Shown here piece after piece: positions 17,571 through 29,263 of a stretch of DNA of 60,000 bases. The notes below the pieces were generated by a model. It had not been told where the DNA came from, did not search any database, and was given only the letters and a program-made list of their open reading frames with translations. A program made the translations under genes and the position numbers. Numbering within the stretch: position 1 is the first letter of the stretch; every line of letters begins with the position of its first letter. The stretch is from Symsagittifera roscoffensis (lineage: Eukaryota > Xenacoelomorpha > Acoela > Convolutidae): NCBI RefSeq assembly GCF_963678635.1, contig NC_087071.1, positions 29,564,141 to 29,624,140 on the forward strand, in the 5' to 3' direction.

Positions 17571-19855
17571 ACAGAATACTCGCTGGTTTTTGTCCCTTCC
17601 ATGGCATTTTGACAATGTCCCTGATAGTAGAGAACGAATGCATTGCAGTATCGGTTTATCGGTCCAAACCATAGAACCAAATTGCCATCTGCTCCTGAAA
17701 AATGGTAATTTCATATCGTTCAAGCTATTTTCATGTATTAGCTTTTTGTTTGTTAATTGTTTTCAGTAATTGTGTTTTTTTATGTAATGGTGATACTCTA
17801 TTACCGGCTGATTAATTCTTCGCTCGTACATCTAGTTGACAATTATAATAGAACTTAAGATAAATGAAAAAAAATTGCAGCAGAAAATACGGTTGCTGTA
17901 ATTTTTTTGTTTTCCTTAATTCACTTCAGTTTTAGTTACAAAACGGGTCTTTTTTTGTTTTGACCTTGATATATTCAATTTCTCAGTAGAGCGATTGCTT
18001 TGTCACTTTTTAATGTTTTAATTTTGAGATTAATTCACACCTTACCTTTTTGAGTTTTTACGATCAAGGCGCAGCAAACAGTGGATCAATCATTTTCAAC
18101 TAAGGGTGATCAAAAAAACAACAATTGGGTATCGAGAATCTAATTAACCCAATACACCTTCTAAAATACACCTTCTAAAACACACCTTCTAAAACCTCCC
18201 GCACTTGAGAATCCGACAAATGGCGAAACATAAACTAAGAAAACAGTGGAGCTTGAGAGAAGTATCGGCGAACATAAAATTTTGACGACGAAGGAAAAGC
18301 ATTTATCAAGACCGAGACCAAGTTTTGGACCGAATGAGGATTGACTCAGCAGACAAAAAACTCTATTCTATTTTGTATCTCGCTCTCGGAAATGAAACAA
18401 AAAAAGTTGTCGGTCAGAAATTCAAAGGAGTAAATATCCTTCGAAATTTATCCATATCTTTTGTAGGAAAAACGAATGTCACACTTGAAAGGCACAAAAG
18501 TGAGTAGAAAACAACGAGACAGAGATTCTTTGAAACAATGTTAAGAGTCTTAGCTGAAATGGCGAAAAATGTGACTTATCGGCCGTATTACATGTCTGAA
18601 ATGCGACGGTGCCTTCTCCAAAGGACACTTAGCAGTTCTCCCGACATAAAAAGGTGCTAAGTAGAGAAAGGTTCAAAAAGTGCATCACATAAGTACAGAG
18701 CTCACAATATCAAAAAAAGTTAGTTTCAATGTAAAACTGAAATTAATATGAATACTCAAACTTTAGATAAAATATGCTTTTAATAATGCTTCGAATCAAC
18801 GGCATAGAAAGAGCGGCCGTTTCATTAGAAAACGTTGCTGAATGATAAACGCATGGTCAAAATCTGAATAGAGCATAATGACTCTATACTAAAGCTTACT
18901 TGAATTTTTGACAAGGACAGCAATTTACTCAAAACACAGTTTGAAATTTGACTCGAAAAGAAAAATCAAATAAATCTGATACTAAAAATGGACTAAACTA
19001 ACCCTGTGAGCATTCTTAAGAGGAAAGACCTTCTTAAGTTGAAATTACCAGGCCTTTGTTTTTAATTTTATAACGCTGGATCAATCGACAAAAGACTTGT
19101 TTTGCGGTTTTACCGACAACGCCATGAACATCAAAGTCAAACTAGTGATCCCCAATTTTTTCAAACGATTGGTTTTATGAAAAATATCATTTTTTCTGAA
19201 CCGATGGTCACGAGAAGGTTAAGACTGGAAATGATAACTTGCCAAAAGAGTGAAGTGAAGCCTCCCGCAAACGCTTTCCTCACTTCCAGATCAAAAAATT
19301 CAATAAGTCTAAAAATATTAATTTTTCCGGCTTCCGGCGGAAAAGACAGATAAAATTGAGCTCATCTTCGGGCCTCCCAAACAGTTTTTTCTTTCAGATT
19401 GGAAACTTCAATAGCCAGACAAAAAATACAGATTTTAACAAGCCGCGTAAATTATTTCATTTAAAAGTTTGACTGCTTTCCCTGCGCGTATTGGAACCAG
19501 TCGAATCTGAACTATTTGGACTCAAATCCGAAGGAATCATCTAAAAGCAGGAAAACTGTGAATAAAATAGATTTATCAGTCAATCATTATCACCAGTATA
19601 AAATAAATTTAAAAATTATTGAACTAGCTTTAGACAATCAACAGCAAATCAAGAACAAATGTTAAAAGCTAAACATACGAGAACAAAAGAAAACAATGCC
19701 GCACAAATCTCAAATGATTCTGTTGGAGAAGTTTGATTTACTAACTTAGACTTGAAAAACTCCTAAGCCTACTTTACTTAGATGATTTTATCAGCAACTA
19801 ACGCAGTTTGAGCGCAAAGGTGGCAAAATTACTGAAGTTACCAGTTTATAACGGT
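17571..19855. other. Intergenic AT-rich DNA, nothing recognised
   Basis: Only short scattered ORFs with no recognisable domain occur here. A small direct repeat of ACACCTTCTAAA-type units is present near 18155-18200. No RNA gene or complete mobile element is visible. Confidence 0.4.
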
Positions 19856-19860
19856 ATTTT

Positions 19861-20280
19861 AAGGGACATGGTGAAAAAACTTCAGAGGGTCATGAATCAA
19901 CTATCGGAACAATCCCGCTTATAAAACGTTACCTTCATGATATTTTAAATGTTTCCAAAAGAAGCTTCTTAGATCACGAAAACACTGTTTATAAAACTTT
20001 ATCCTTAGCAATTACAATTTCGTTGTTAATTGGTCAAAACGATATTTTTTTGTGGAAAAATTTAAATGGCCCGGATTAAAGATTACGAAAATAAGGTTCT
20101 CTCAAATGGTTTATAAACACAAAGAAAAAAGTTATACCTATCCTAGATAATCCCAAAGAATTAGGATCGTTCTTTGGTTCAACAAATATGTTAAATTCAA
20201 CGCACAACTTATCAAGTCTGAGAAGCTCATAGAACTTTCTATCGAAAAAAAAAAAAATTTTGTCGAATGAAACGATAGTC
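19861..20280 (+). pseudogene. Relic of a Ty3/Gypsy-type reverse transcriptase
   Basis: Three plus-strand fragments line up with RT in order. The first is a QRVMNQ-like stretch near 19890. The second is YLHDILNVSKRSFLDH from 19930, where the catalytic YLDD has become YLHD. The third, NPKELGSFFG near 20155, matches the region after RT. Stops and frame changes separate them, so the gene is dead. It is not a copy of the large element, from which it differs strongly. Confidence 0.45.
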
Positions 20281-20289
20281 ACACATAGT

Positions 20290-21800
20290 CATTTGGGTAA
20301 AAAACAAAATATCTTGAATTTAAAGGAAAAACTTACTTCTGTTTTAAACCAAAAGCGCGAAAAAAGCTGACGCGTCAGATAGTAGACACAATGCATCCCT
20401 TGAACAACTTCATGGGAATTATCGGAAGATCGTTTCATTTGTCTCTATTTTTCAATCGCTCATGAAACTAAAAAGTTTACAAACAATCAAGAGCTTTCAG
20501 GGGTTGTTTGTGCAGTGGATTTTTTCAAAAACTATCTTTAAGGTTTAGATTTGAAAATTAAAACCACTGATCAAGGAGATAGCACCGGACTGGAACGCCG
20601 ACGACCGATTCGAGGAGTGGTATGAGACAAACTGATTCCGAAAAAGAAACACTTACCTCCAGAAATGGGATACGAATCGGAATACCCGCCTCCCTCAAAA
20701 CATTCTTTGTCAATGATCCCTTTCCAGAGTCCTTTTGAAGGCAACCCACTTCGGCAGACAAAATAAAGCTTTTATGAACATTTTTTCTTCGAGAAAATGT
20801 ATCAGAAAACTATTACTCAAGAAAATTTACAGTTGAACGACTCGACGGAAAAATTATCAAAAACTTAGAAATCGTTTTGTCAAAATTCAACTTTGCTCAT
20901 ATTCGATCCTTCAAGGGGATAATTGTGCTTTCGTATTTTTGTAATCATAATGTTAAAGTCGGTACAAAGCGCACAACCCAGAAGAAATTAGCTTTTACCA
21001 AGGAAAACATAAGACCAGGCCCCAAAACCAGAAAGGGTATCGAGCTGTCTTCTTCGAACATCAGCATAATAACAATGACCTCGAATTATTTTCATAATAA
21101 GGCAAAAAGCACGAAGAAAAAAAAACTCCCAGCACAGGTTTTTAAACTTGAGACTATTTCATTTTTATTCCTTCGGATATGTCAGATAGTAGTGATGGGA
21201 ATACATAGACGAAGGTTTCCTATGTACAGGCGTGGTTATGGAACGTAATATAATGGAGCACACTAACGAGTTAGAACCCTTCAAAGCCATCAATGATCCG
21301 CCTTCCTGCCTGAATAACGTAAGATCTGAGGTTTTTGTCGAATGTAACGACAGTTTGGAAAATGAAACCACGGATTGTCTTATCGGCATACGCAAAGACG
21401 AGACGCAATGAAGTTTTGATCTCAGCGATCACAACACATGAGTGCAAATTTTTCACCATTCCATCAGATTCAACTCCGCCGAGATACCCAACCGAAACCA
21501 CAGTGATTTTTCTGGCATACGAGATATCCAACTCTTCAGACGAGGCCACAATAGAACCAAAGGCAAACGTTTCCAACGGTATTGAAACATTGTTATGTAG
21601 ATCGATTAGAAACGTTGACCCACCAAAATTTTATCGTAACAGGCTGTTTATCTAGGACACAAATCAACTGGATCTAGAGAAGACCCCATCATGATGGATC
21701 ACTTTTCCCAACCGAGTAACGAACGATCATGAAGACTCCAAATCCCTCAAATCCCTCGGATGCAACGAACAAAAATTCGGAGGACATCATTTCCATCGCT
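20290..21800. other. Decayed intergenic DNA
   Basis: Short ORFs on both strands have no recognised domain. Part of it may be the downstream portion of the RT relic, but I cannot support individual motifs. Confidence 0.3.
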
Positions 21801-21807
21801 CTGTCAG

Positions 21808-22638
21808 CCCGGGTTGACCTCCATACTCCGAAAATCCTTATCATACAATTCCATACAACAAAAATCATTATCATACAAATCCATACATCAAGTGTATGGA
21901 GAAAATGATTGTCATACAATTTTCATACATTTTCGAAAAACAATAGAAAAAAATTAAACCATTTCTGCGGCTTTTTGAGAACAGTTGAACAGACTGATGA
22001 CAAAAAAAAATTGATTTAAAATATTTTTTTTTTGAAAAAAATGCTTTCCATACAATTTTCATATATGGAAATTGTATGACTGGCATTTTTTGATGGCGAC
22101 ACAAAAATTTTTCATGTAATTTTGAAAATTAACGCCAAAAATTTTTTTTTTGTTTTTTTTTTTCAACCGCAAATCGAATTTTGTACGCAAAAAAAATCAT
22201 TTTGTACGCAAAAAAAAAAACGCTGAAAATTTCTACATCTTTTGTATGGCTTGTTTATGTATGCCTTGATCAATGTCTGATAATTTGAAAAATCAAAAAT
22301 CATAATTTGTGAAACATCTGGAAGACAATTCAGGCGGTTTTTTATGCATTGTAAATGTAAGACCATCCTACCTTTGGTGCTTTGAGCAACCAAGGTCTTT
22401 GTCACTTGTGTTCGGTTGCAAACACAACCCAAAGTTTTCCAGAAAAAAAATTTAGAAACAAAAAACAACTTTTTGATTTATGGAGAAAACACGTATTATT
22501 GAATTTCCATTTATGGGAAAATGTTTTTATATAGAGTTTTCATACAGTTTTCTGTAGGAATGGAATTGTATGAAATTGTATGAAAAGAAATTGCCCATTT
22601 ATGAGATTTGTATGATAAGCATTTTTGGTCAACCCGGG
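21808..22638. repeat. Foldback/MITE-like element with CCCGGGTTGACC termini
   Basis: The left end begins CCCGGGTTGACC and the right end is its inverse, GGTCAACCCGGG. Just inside, TTATCATACAA is mirrored by TTTGTATGATAA. The interior is AT-rich with many CATACAATTTTCATA-like repeats and no transposase frame. It looks like a nonautonomous element moved by an unknown transposase. A related fragment lies near 40195-40246. Confidence 0.6.
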
Positions 22639-22644
22639 AGACAT

Positions 22645-23200
22645 CCTCTCTCTTTGCCCAACTGACCAATGAATAGCTCTCGACAATTTTGATGACAACG
22701 TTAAAGAAGACACCGAGTTATTTAACGTTGATTTTAAAAAGATCAAACACGGAAAGAGCAAAAATCAAACATTCAAAATGAAAAAAATTCCTCAATCTTA
22801 GTATTTAATTTAATTTCACAATCTTATGCATGCTCTTCAGGGGCATTATTTTTTTTTCAATTTAATTCCATTTTTCCACATCAGAAAATTTTTTATTTAA
22901 TCCGTCGTAATAAATTTAACCTGGCCTAACTATCATACATTTTACCTGCTTTTAATCATTATAACTAACATTCCTAAACATACCAACAGTGCTATTCTTA
23001 TTTATTTTTATATAGTGCGTTTCACAGAAATGAACCAATCATCCTCGACGGGGGGAAAAGGAGCTGTAACAATAGTTTTGTAGTAAGCTAAAAAAAATCC
23101 CGTAAAAGGGAATGTTGCGATTCATTAATTTCTCTCTTTCACCTAATTTTAAATTACTTCACTGGTTTTTGTTTCGACTTTCGAAACGAAAGTAACGGAA
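22645..23200. other. Intergenic DNA, nothing recognised
   Basis: AT-rich sequence without a supported ORF, repeat array or RNA gene. Confidence 0.35.
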
Positions 23201-23219
23201 TATTTGTGCTCGGGGTAGG

Positions 23220-23480
23220 TTTTTTTCTTCAGACAATTTTCGACTTTTTAACTAGCCATTTTTGACGGATTTTGTTTTATATCATTCAAAAGATATTGTT
23301 GCCCTGAGCTCAAATTTGAAAAGATATTTCAACTGTAATCATTTTTCGTAAAGTTATGAGGGGTTTAGTGATTGGCATTTTGGCCAATTTGGGACAATTA
23401 ACGCGCGATATTTTTAGCGCTATTAACGCGTAAGCGTAGAATTAATCCGTCTTGGAAATCGTTCCAAATTGGTTCAACAT
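23220..23480 (+). repeat. Dispersed repeat family, copy 1
   Basis: Shares GGCATTTTGGCCAATTTGGG and flanking sequence with an inverted copy at 32248-32690 and a direct copy at 37500-37975. Copies are diverged and have no coding capacity. The family type is unknown. Confidence 0.5.
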
Positions 23481-23569
23481 TGCTACTTTTCTTTGATCTT
23501 CTATGCTGTTTTGGATTCGACAAGCAAATACCTAAATCATTGTACCTCTCAAAATCGCTCCAAAAATAG

Positions 23570-23760
23570 GCGAACTTGCGGAATCCGCAACAGTATTTGT
23601 GGAATCCAGAACAGTTTGTGGAATCCACAAAGAAATGATAAAAATTTTGTATCGTTAAATTGAGCCGTTGCGGAATCCACAACTGTAAGTGGTATCCGCA
23701 AATTGTAAGTGGAATCCGCAAATTGTAAGTGAAATCCGCATTTTGTTTGCGGATTCCCTT
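23570..23760. repeat. Tandem repeat of GTGGAATCCGCAAATTGTAA-like units
   Basis: Units of about 20 bp, with palindromic TTGCGGAATCCGCAA-like cores, occur several times. The block ends in TTTGCGGATTCCC in the inverse sense. No coding frame. Confidence 0.55.
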
Positions 23761-23860
23761 TACATATATGATTATATGTGGTAACGTTTTAATTTATATG
23801 TTTTATTTACTACAGGTGTTCACCAACAACGGTTCACCAACAATACATGACGTCTACCAG

Positions 23861-24125
23861 TCTCAATTCGATCTCAACTTCGATCTGACCAACTTCGTCA
23901 CCAACTTCGATCTCAATTCCTCTAACCAAATTTCGATCCCAATTCCTTTAACCCAATTTCGATCTCAATTCCTGTAACCCAATTTCGATTGCAATTCCTG
24001 TAATAAAATTTCGATCCCGATTCCTGTAACCAAACTTCGATCCCGATTCCTGTAACCAAACTTCGATCCCGATTCCTGTAACCCAACTTCCATCCCAATT
24101 CCTGTCATCAATCTCAATTCCTGCA
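23861..24125. repeat. 26-bp minisatellite
   Basis: About ten imperfect copies of a unit resembling TTCGATCCCGATTCCTGTAA plus CCAAAC. The central copies are almost identical and the outer ones diverged, as expected for unequal exchange. Confidence 0.75.
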
Positions 24126-24129
24126 AAAA

Positions 24130-24570
24130 GAACAAATTGAACAAACTTATGAAGTAAACTCGCATTTAAAATAATCAGTTCATTTCAATCAGTTAATTCA
24201 AATAAAATAGTTATGGTGTTTTCAAATATTGTTTGATAAGGCAAAATTTTCGGTAACATATTTTTGTTTGTGCAATTAACCACGTGTTTTAGCTGTAGTT
24301 CTTCAAGTTTTGTTAATCTTTTTATCTGAAACGGATATACTTATATTAGTTTTTTTAAAAAGATAATTTACTTTCTATGAGCAAATTACACCAAATAGAT
24401 AGTTTACTCTTTATGAGCAACTTTGACGGGGCGGCATAATTTTCAGAACTTAACACATGCTGCATACAGTGAAAAGAATACGGCAAATTACGTTTAATTT
24501 AAAGAGATCAAATAACAACAAACAGTCGTAAGAAAACAGTCATGACAACAAACAGTATAAACAGTTCAAG
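24130..24570. other. Intergenic AT-rich DNA
   Basis: No supported gene or repeat seen. Only short AT-rich runs. Confidence 0.3.
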
Positions 24571-24574
24571 TTGT

Positions 24575-24820
24575 TCATTCCAAGTCATAAAAAAAATCCT
24601 CAGCGGACTGGGCCGTATTATGTCTAATTACTTCTCGGTAGTTATCCTCGACGGCATATCTACCACGGCATGCATTTATATGGCATCGGATTGCGCTAAT
24701 GTGGAAATCTCTGTGTTCGTTGAACTTGAGATAATTGATCAGAGTGTATAGCTCACGTTCGTTTCTTGCTGGCAAAAAAGCCCATTTTCCCCCAGCACAG
24801 AATCCCAAGATTGATGCCAT
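24575..24820 (-). CDS. Possible last exon of a minus-strand hypothetical gene
   Basis: An 81-codon frame with an ATG at 24818-24820 and balanced composition reads as protein rather than random AT-rich sequence (for example GGKWAFLPARNERELYTL). It follows two better-supported exons on the same strand. No domain is recognised and the link to them is unproven; it could be a separate pseudo-exon. Confidence 0.35.
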   Translation of the reverse strand: MASILGFCAGGKWAFLPARNERELYTLINYLKFNEHRDFHISAIRCHINACRGRYAVEDNYREVIRHNTAQSAEDFFYDLE

Positions 24821-25066
24821 CCAAAAAGTCCTGAGGTTATACTGCCCAAAAAACTAGCAACACACTGTGTGGATGATAAACCAATGGCCTTTCTGGTTAC
24901 TGGTGTAGCTGGAACCAATATGAAAGTTTGCCCTGTTTTTTTTCCTCATCAAGTCAACGCATCTTATTTTTGCCAAAACTTTCGCAACATTTGGCCAATT
25001 AGGGAATAAGATCACTCAGATCGCAATTCAAATTGTTCTAAAACGAAGCACAAGAGAATAAAAGAA

Positions 25067-25285
25067 TCAATCATATTTGCTTTTGGAAAAACAACGAAAT
25101 TGAAACAAATTGCCACATTCCAAAAAAGATTCTTTAGCAAGCTCCGCCAATACAGAAGGCATTCTCAGAGTGACATCGGCATTTTTGATGGAACTCATTA
25201 CAGCAAATGCTCGTTTTTTCGAATAATCGAATTTCAAATAATTAACACAAAACGTTTCTCCGGCGCGCAAGATAGTCGATCCTAG
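25067..25285 (-). CDS. Exon 2 of a minus-strand hypothetical gene
   Basis: After an acceptor (GTGATTTTAG, ending at 25286) a phase-0 frame of 72 codons runs to TGA. It joins exon 1 in phase across a 256-nt intron. The product part includes ETFCVNYLKFDYSKKRAF and has the look of a conserved fold, but I do not recognise the family. The intron holds a short internal tandem duplication (about 25282-25400). Confidence 0.45.
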   Translation of the reverse strand, partial: LGSTILRAGETFCVNYLKFDYSKKRAFAVMSSIKNADVTLRMPSVLAELAKESFLECGNLFQFRCFSKSKYD

Positions 25286-25541
25286 CTAAAATCACAAACT
25301 AGAATACGGTGTATAAAAAAGAATACAGTAAAATTACCTAGCTAAAACCACAAAACAGAAGACGGTGTATAAACAGAATACGGTAAAATAAATATCGAAA
25401 AAAAATAAGAATCAATTGCATCCGCAAATGCAATTTTCAGGATATCAGATGAAATCGATGATCATGCAGAATATAAGGATAGTTGGATGTGATTAATTAG
25501 TAGATTAATTACACATTTGATTAGTTGCTAGATAGTTTCAC

Positions 25542-26102
25542 CTGTATTACACCGTTGATGCATCGAGCAAACTTCAAAGGAATGTCACTTTCTGGCAACT
25601 CAAAATAATCAAGGTGACCCAAAATTTCTTCTTGCGGTTTTTCCTCCTTGTTTTTTTTATTGAGCTCTGAGGGTTTTTGTTCGGGTCTAGAATTCTCAGC
25701 ATCTGTAATCATGAATTTTATGAAATCTTCTGGCAGTGATTCTCCGGCGACTCGTTTCCTTGACTCGCTTTGTGACTCGTTTCTCAACTCGGAGTACCTA
25801 ACGTATAAATTGCCACTGCATGATGCTCCATTCCCCGCAGTATCCTGAGGTTTGTCGACCAAACGAACTGTGCAATGGGACACGAAATGGTCGTTGATGA
25901 TGACAATCTCTTTTTTGACACTCCCAGCATGTTCAAAAAACAACATCGAGTCACTGTGCAGCCGTCTGGGGTTGAACAGAATTTTATCTTTTCTCGAATT
26001 CCGCCTTCTGCTGATGACACAAGTATCATTGTGTTCGTGGAATTTACTTATATTCCATGCTGTTGCGTTTTCCTCAGACAATGCAATCTTTACGCACCAA
26101 TC
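25542..26102 (-). CDS. Exon 1 (or internal exon) of a minus-strand hypothetical gene
   Basis: The open frame extends from an acceptor-like site (pyrimidine-rich stretch then ATTAATCAG at about 26103) to a donor CAG|GTGAAA at 25542/25541. It encodes about 187 residues with normal composition and a charged Lys/Glu/Pro-rich part near residues 135-160. There is no ATG at its 5' end, so an upstream exon is expected. No domain recognised. The opposite-strand ORFs here look like shadows. Confidence 0.45.
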
Positions 26103-26109
26103 GCTGATT

Positions 26110-26600
26110 AATGAAAAAAATACAGCACTTTCCCTGATGGAAGTGACGGCATCGAGGTCTTATACTTTTTCCTTTAACCGAAAAGTTCTACTTAGCATGA
26201 TGAGAGACTCTAATATATGGCTGAACTGAGGAGCGATTGAATGATTGAAATGAAATGAGCCTTGGTTCAAGAATTGACTAATGACAGTTTTCCCTGATAA
26301 TGACCTGCACTGTCTAGTTCCACTTATCAGTTCGTTATCAATTAGCCGTCTTTTCTTTAGGCAGTAATTATTGCATAGATGCTACTGTCATCTGGTGTGC
26401 AAAAAAGAAAGTGTCGAAGCTATTCCTTGGTGAACTGTTATCTTGGTATCCTGGTGTTTCGATTAAATTGGTGCTGATAAGCGATGAGAGCTTTGCCGCT
26501 AAATTGGAGTTGGAGTCAGTTCATCCTCATCTTGTGCTCAATATTAGTTGCATCTCTCATTTTTCATCTCAATCTAGTAAAAACTTACGGACTCAAAATA
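26110..26600. other. Intergenic or 5' region between divergent genes
   Basis: This stretch lies between the minus-strand exon and the plus-strand decayed gene. A hydrophobic plus-strand frame near 26484-26570 could be a signal or membrane segment of the plus gene, but no reliable start is visible. Confidence 0.3.
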
Positions 26601-26601
26601 A

Positions 26602-27043
26602 ATGTCCAACGCCGAAAACTCATGTTCAGTGCCTTTCAGTTCTCCATCACCATTTGCAGTGCCTTCAAACATCCTGTTCCTCCGTCACCACTCGCAGCAC
26701 CAGAGACGACATCATTTGCTCCCCCAACCCCTTTGCGAGCAACACTGGGACCTTTCCTTTCGCCTCGCCAATTCCGCCGAAATATGGGCAACCACATACC
26801 CCTCTGTGACATGTACATTCAAGCCCCTCGATGGTACATCAGTGCCAGCCTCAATTCTCCATGGCCATCGGCTTTTCCCCACCATCGAGAAGTTGAAAGA
26901 CAACCGCACGACCATGAGAGGCAAACCTACATTCCCACGGAACCACGAGCCCATGATCCCTCAAAATTACAAGACCACATGATCGACGAGCCCACAGAAA
27001 GCCGCAAAGGGATCATGCAGAGCCAGATAATGTATTCGAAACT
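26602..27043 (+). pseudogene. 5' part of a decayed multi-exon gene
   Basis: GC content rises here and all three plus frames contain stretches that read like Pro/Ser/Thr-rich protein, switching frame several times. The block ends at a donor (ACT|GTAAGTT at 27043). The frame that joins the next exon is open only near the 3' end, so frameshifts or errors are needed upstream. Function unknown. Confidence 0.4.
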
Positions 27044-27128
27044 GTAAGTTGAAGAAATAATTTCACATTACACAAGCCTGAAGGTTTTGGTAAACCAAAA
27101 AATGAAACTAAATCCTATTCAATTTTAG

Positions 27129-27423
27129 CAACCTGGAAAAGATTCCCGAGCCGAAAACCCGATAATAAACGAGACTTTCAAAGAAATCATTTTACAGAAT
27201 GTCCTGAAGTCGAATGATTGCGCCAATAAAAGAAACGGAACCTTGACCCACAACGAACAATTGACCCTGTTCAGGGCCATTGTCATGTTTCTGTTCACGT
27301 GCACAGGGATGCTCGAGAAAATGATCATCAACACCATGGTACATGCTGTGGTCCAGGCGATTGTTAACATAGAAGAAAAAACTGAAGACGATACCGTAGA
27401 GCTGAGCATAGAACCAGCAGCCT
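27129..27423 (+). CDS. Internal exon of the plus-strand gene
   Basis: The exon is bounded by an acceptor (CAATTTTAG) and a strong donor (CCT|GTAAGTATC), with an open phase-0 frame of 98 codons. The encoded part includes NEQLTLFRAIVMFLFTC and GMLEKMIINTMVHAVVQAIV, amphipathic and helix-like. The upstream intron is 85 nt. Family not recognised. It belongs to a gene whose 5' and 3' ends look broken. Confidence 0.5.
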
Positions 27424-27502
27424 GTAAGTATCTTTTTAAATCTAAAACAGTGATATGATAAAAAAAAATTTTATGACTCGATTTGATGACTCAAATTTAA
27501 AG

Positions 27503-27728
27503 TGTCAAGTTCTCGCGTCTCCCACGGAATTCCAGTCTGGCTATTAAAGGGTAAGAAATTGTACTATACAGAGGCCAGAACCCATTTAAAGAGGAGCAAT
27601 ATGAGCTATGTTGTTCAGCTGGCTTTTCGGGACACAAAAACATGGTGACGGCTCAACTGCTCTTCGTTAATTCATTTGAGAACGAGGTTTTCCGGGTTGC
27701 TCCACTTGTTGATCAGTTCAAACGCCAG
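27503..27728 (+). pseudogene. Next exon of the plus-strand gene, with a frame break
   Basis: A frame in phase with the previous exon runs from 27503 to about 27550 (SHGIPVWLLKG). Coding sense resumes in another frame from about 27574 to a donor at 27728 (CGCCAG|GTAGAT). The 23 nt between have GT...AG ends, but a 23-nt intron would be exceptional in an animal, so an indel is more likely. Confidence 0.4.
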
Positions 27729-27828
27729 GTAGATCAATCGATATAAAGTTTCAATGTCTTCCAAAGGGATCTATTTATCAAAATTGAAACCGACGTGGAA
27801 TCACATGTAATACTTTCGTTTTTCATAG

Positions 27829-28090
27829 ATTAACGTCATAAATCTGGAACAGCCGAAGCGCCGCCTCGCACGTAAGGTTGCGAAGCTTATGCTTTTGTCT
27901 AACAGCCCTACGTTCGAGATGGAAAAGTTGAAGAGGCAAGCTTCAGAATTTCACCAGAAATTGGACGTATACACCTACGAAGAGGTTCTGTTGGCAGTGC
28001 GATCCCGACAAGATTCTGAACGTTACGTTCGCCAGGTGCAGCGCGCACCGATCTTTGTTTAGCAGATGACGACTTCCCATGGGCTGTCAA
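27829..28090 (+). pseudogene. Further exon of the plus-strand gene, frameshifted near its end
   Basis: After an acceptor (TTTTCATAG) the frame is open for 77 codons, to a TAG at 28060-28062. It is rich in Lys/Arg and helical in look (RRLARKVAKLMLL). From about 28030 a second frame reads more naturally (DLCLADDDFPWAVK) and continues downstream. That points to a one-base indel. The intron before it is 100 nt. Confidence 0.45.
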
Positions 28091-28390
28091 GTAAAATTAC
28101 AAACTTTTACTCAAAGCAGAACTGGCACCCCATGACCTGAAGAAGGTGGTTGACCATGTGGCGAAGCTGCTCAGTGATGGATCTAAGAGAAAGTTTTAGC
28201 CGCTTGAGAAAACCACGAGCCTGAAACATACCGCCAACGACATTGAAAGCTTTCCATATGAGGCTCAGCAAGAGTTGCAGAGTCGTGCATTGACCAAGAG
28301 CTGGGTCGGCATATGAGATGATCTGGTGTATATTGGGACCTGGCAAATGGGGCTTAAAAACTGTCCATATTTTGAAAAATGAGCTCGATG
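28091..28390 (+). pseudogene. 3' relic of the plus-strand gene
   Basis: The second frame of the previous exon continues here with protein-like text (AELAPHDLKKVVDHVAKLL) but is interrupted by TAA, TAG and TGA codons. The gene appears dead at its 3' end. Confidence 0.4.
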
Positions 28391-28399
28391 AAGTATAGT

Positions 28400-29260
28400 G
28401 GATAAGGTGGCTGGTTATTATGTTGTTCCTTGAGTTTGGATTTCTGTAAGTAGCAAATCGGGCATTAAAGAGTGGGTTGTGTAATGGTTTTTTGAAACTA
28501 CTGTAAAATTGGCTGGGAAAAATAAAGAAAGTTTTGGAAATAAAAATAACAAACTTGGAAAATTTTACGTATAAAAGCTGTTAAGGTTATCTGAATCATA
28601 ATTTTCTGAAGAAAGTTTAACTCATAAGCCGGTTAGAGATTAGAAAATTGATGTTGGTAACAACTTCGTTGCTGATAAACGCATTTATGATTACATTATA
28701 ACATCTACTACTGCTTTTGACAGTAATTTTTTCTTCGTCGTGGAAGCCAGGACCGCTTCGTTTGCAAAAAATATCCAATTGTTGTTGACCTGAATAAATG
28801 TAAATACGGTTCGTATAAGCTTGGTAATCGTCCACCTGGACGAGGAGATTGTATTCAAGGACAAAATCAATGTCCATTACCAAGCAGAACACTTGTAACT
28901 TCCTGAACAATCAGCATAAATGTTTAGCAATTTTTTATTGCCTGTACAGGTGTTACATCAGTCAATTTTTCCTAAATTTAGGACTAGGACGTCAACTTCC
29001 TGTCGGCATATTGGGCATGAGAATTTGTCAAAAATCAATTTAGTTTTGGACTTTAGAGTCTTATAGCAAATAAAATCCTTAGTTTTTTTATGTAACTTTT
29101 ATGTTCGGCCTTGAAGTCCAAAGTACTGAAGTGACCTTCAGGGCACCAGCGAACAGCTGATGAGCTTTGTCTATAGGACGTCAACTGCTGGTCAGTTCCA
29201 ATAGACGTCATTCGCTTTCTTTTATATTCTACTAAATGATCAGAAGAGTAGACCCACTCG
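28400..29260. other. Intergenic DNA with one weak minus-strand frame
   Basis: A minus-strand frame of 97 codons at 28617-28910 has no ATG but a fairly protein-like composition (DDYQAYTNRIYIYSG). It could be an exon of an unidentified gene. Nothing else is supported. Confidence 0.3.
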
Positions 29261-29263
29261 GAG

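Noticed and set aside
23570-24125. CRISPR-like array
   Set aside because: Units are contiguous tandem repeats without unique spacers, and the sequence is eukaryotic.
28091-28119. Possible 26-29 nt intron in the decayed plus-strand gene
   Set aside because: Neither acceptor choice keeps the frame; the unspliced frame continues after one stop, so simple decay explains it better.
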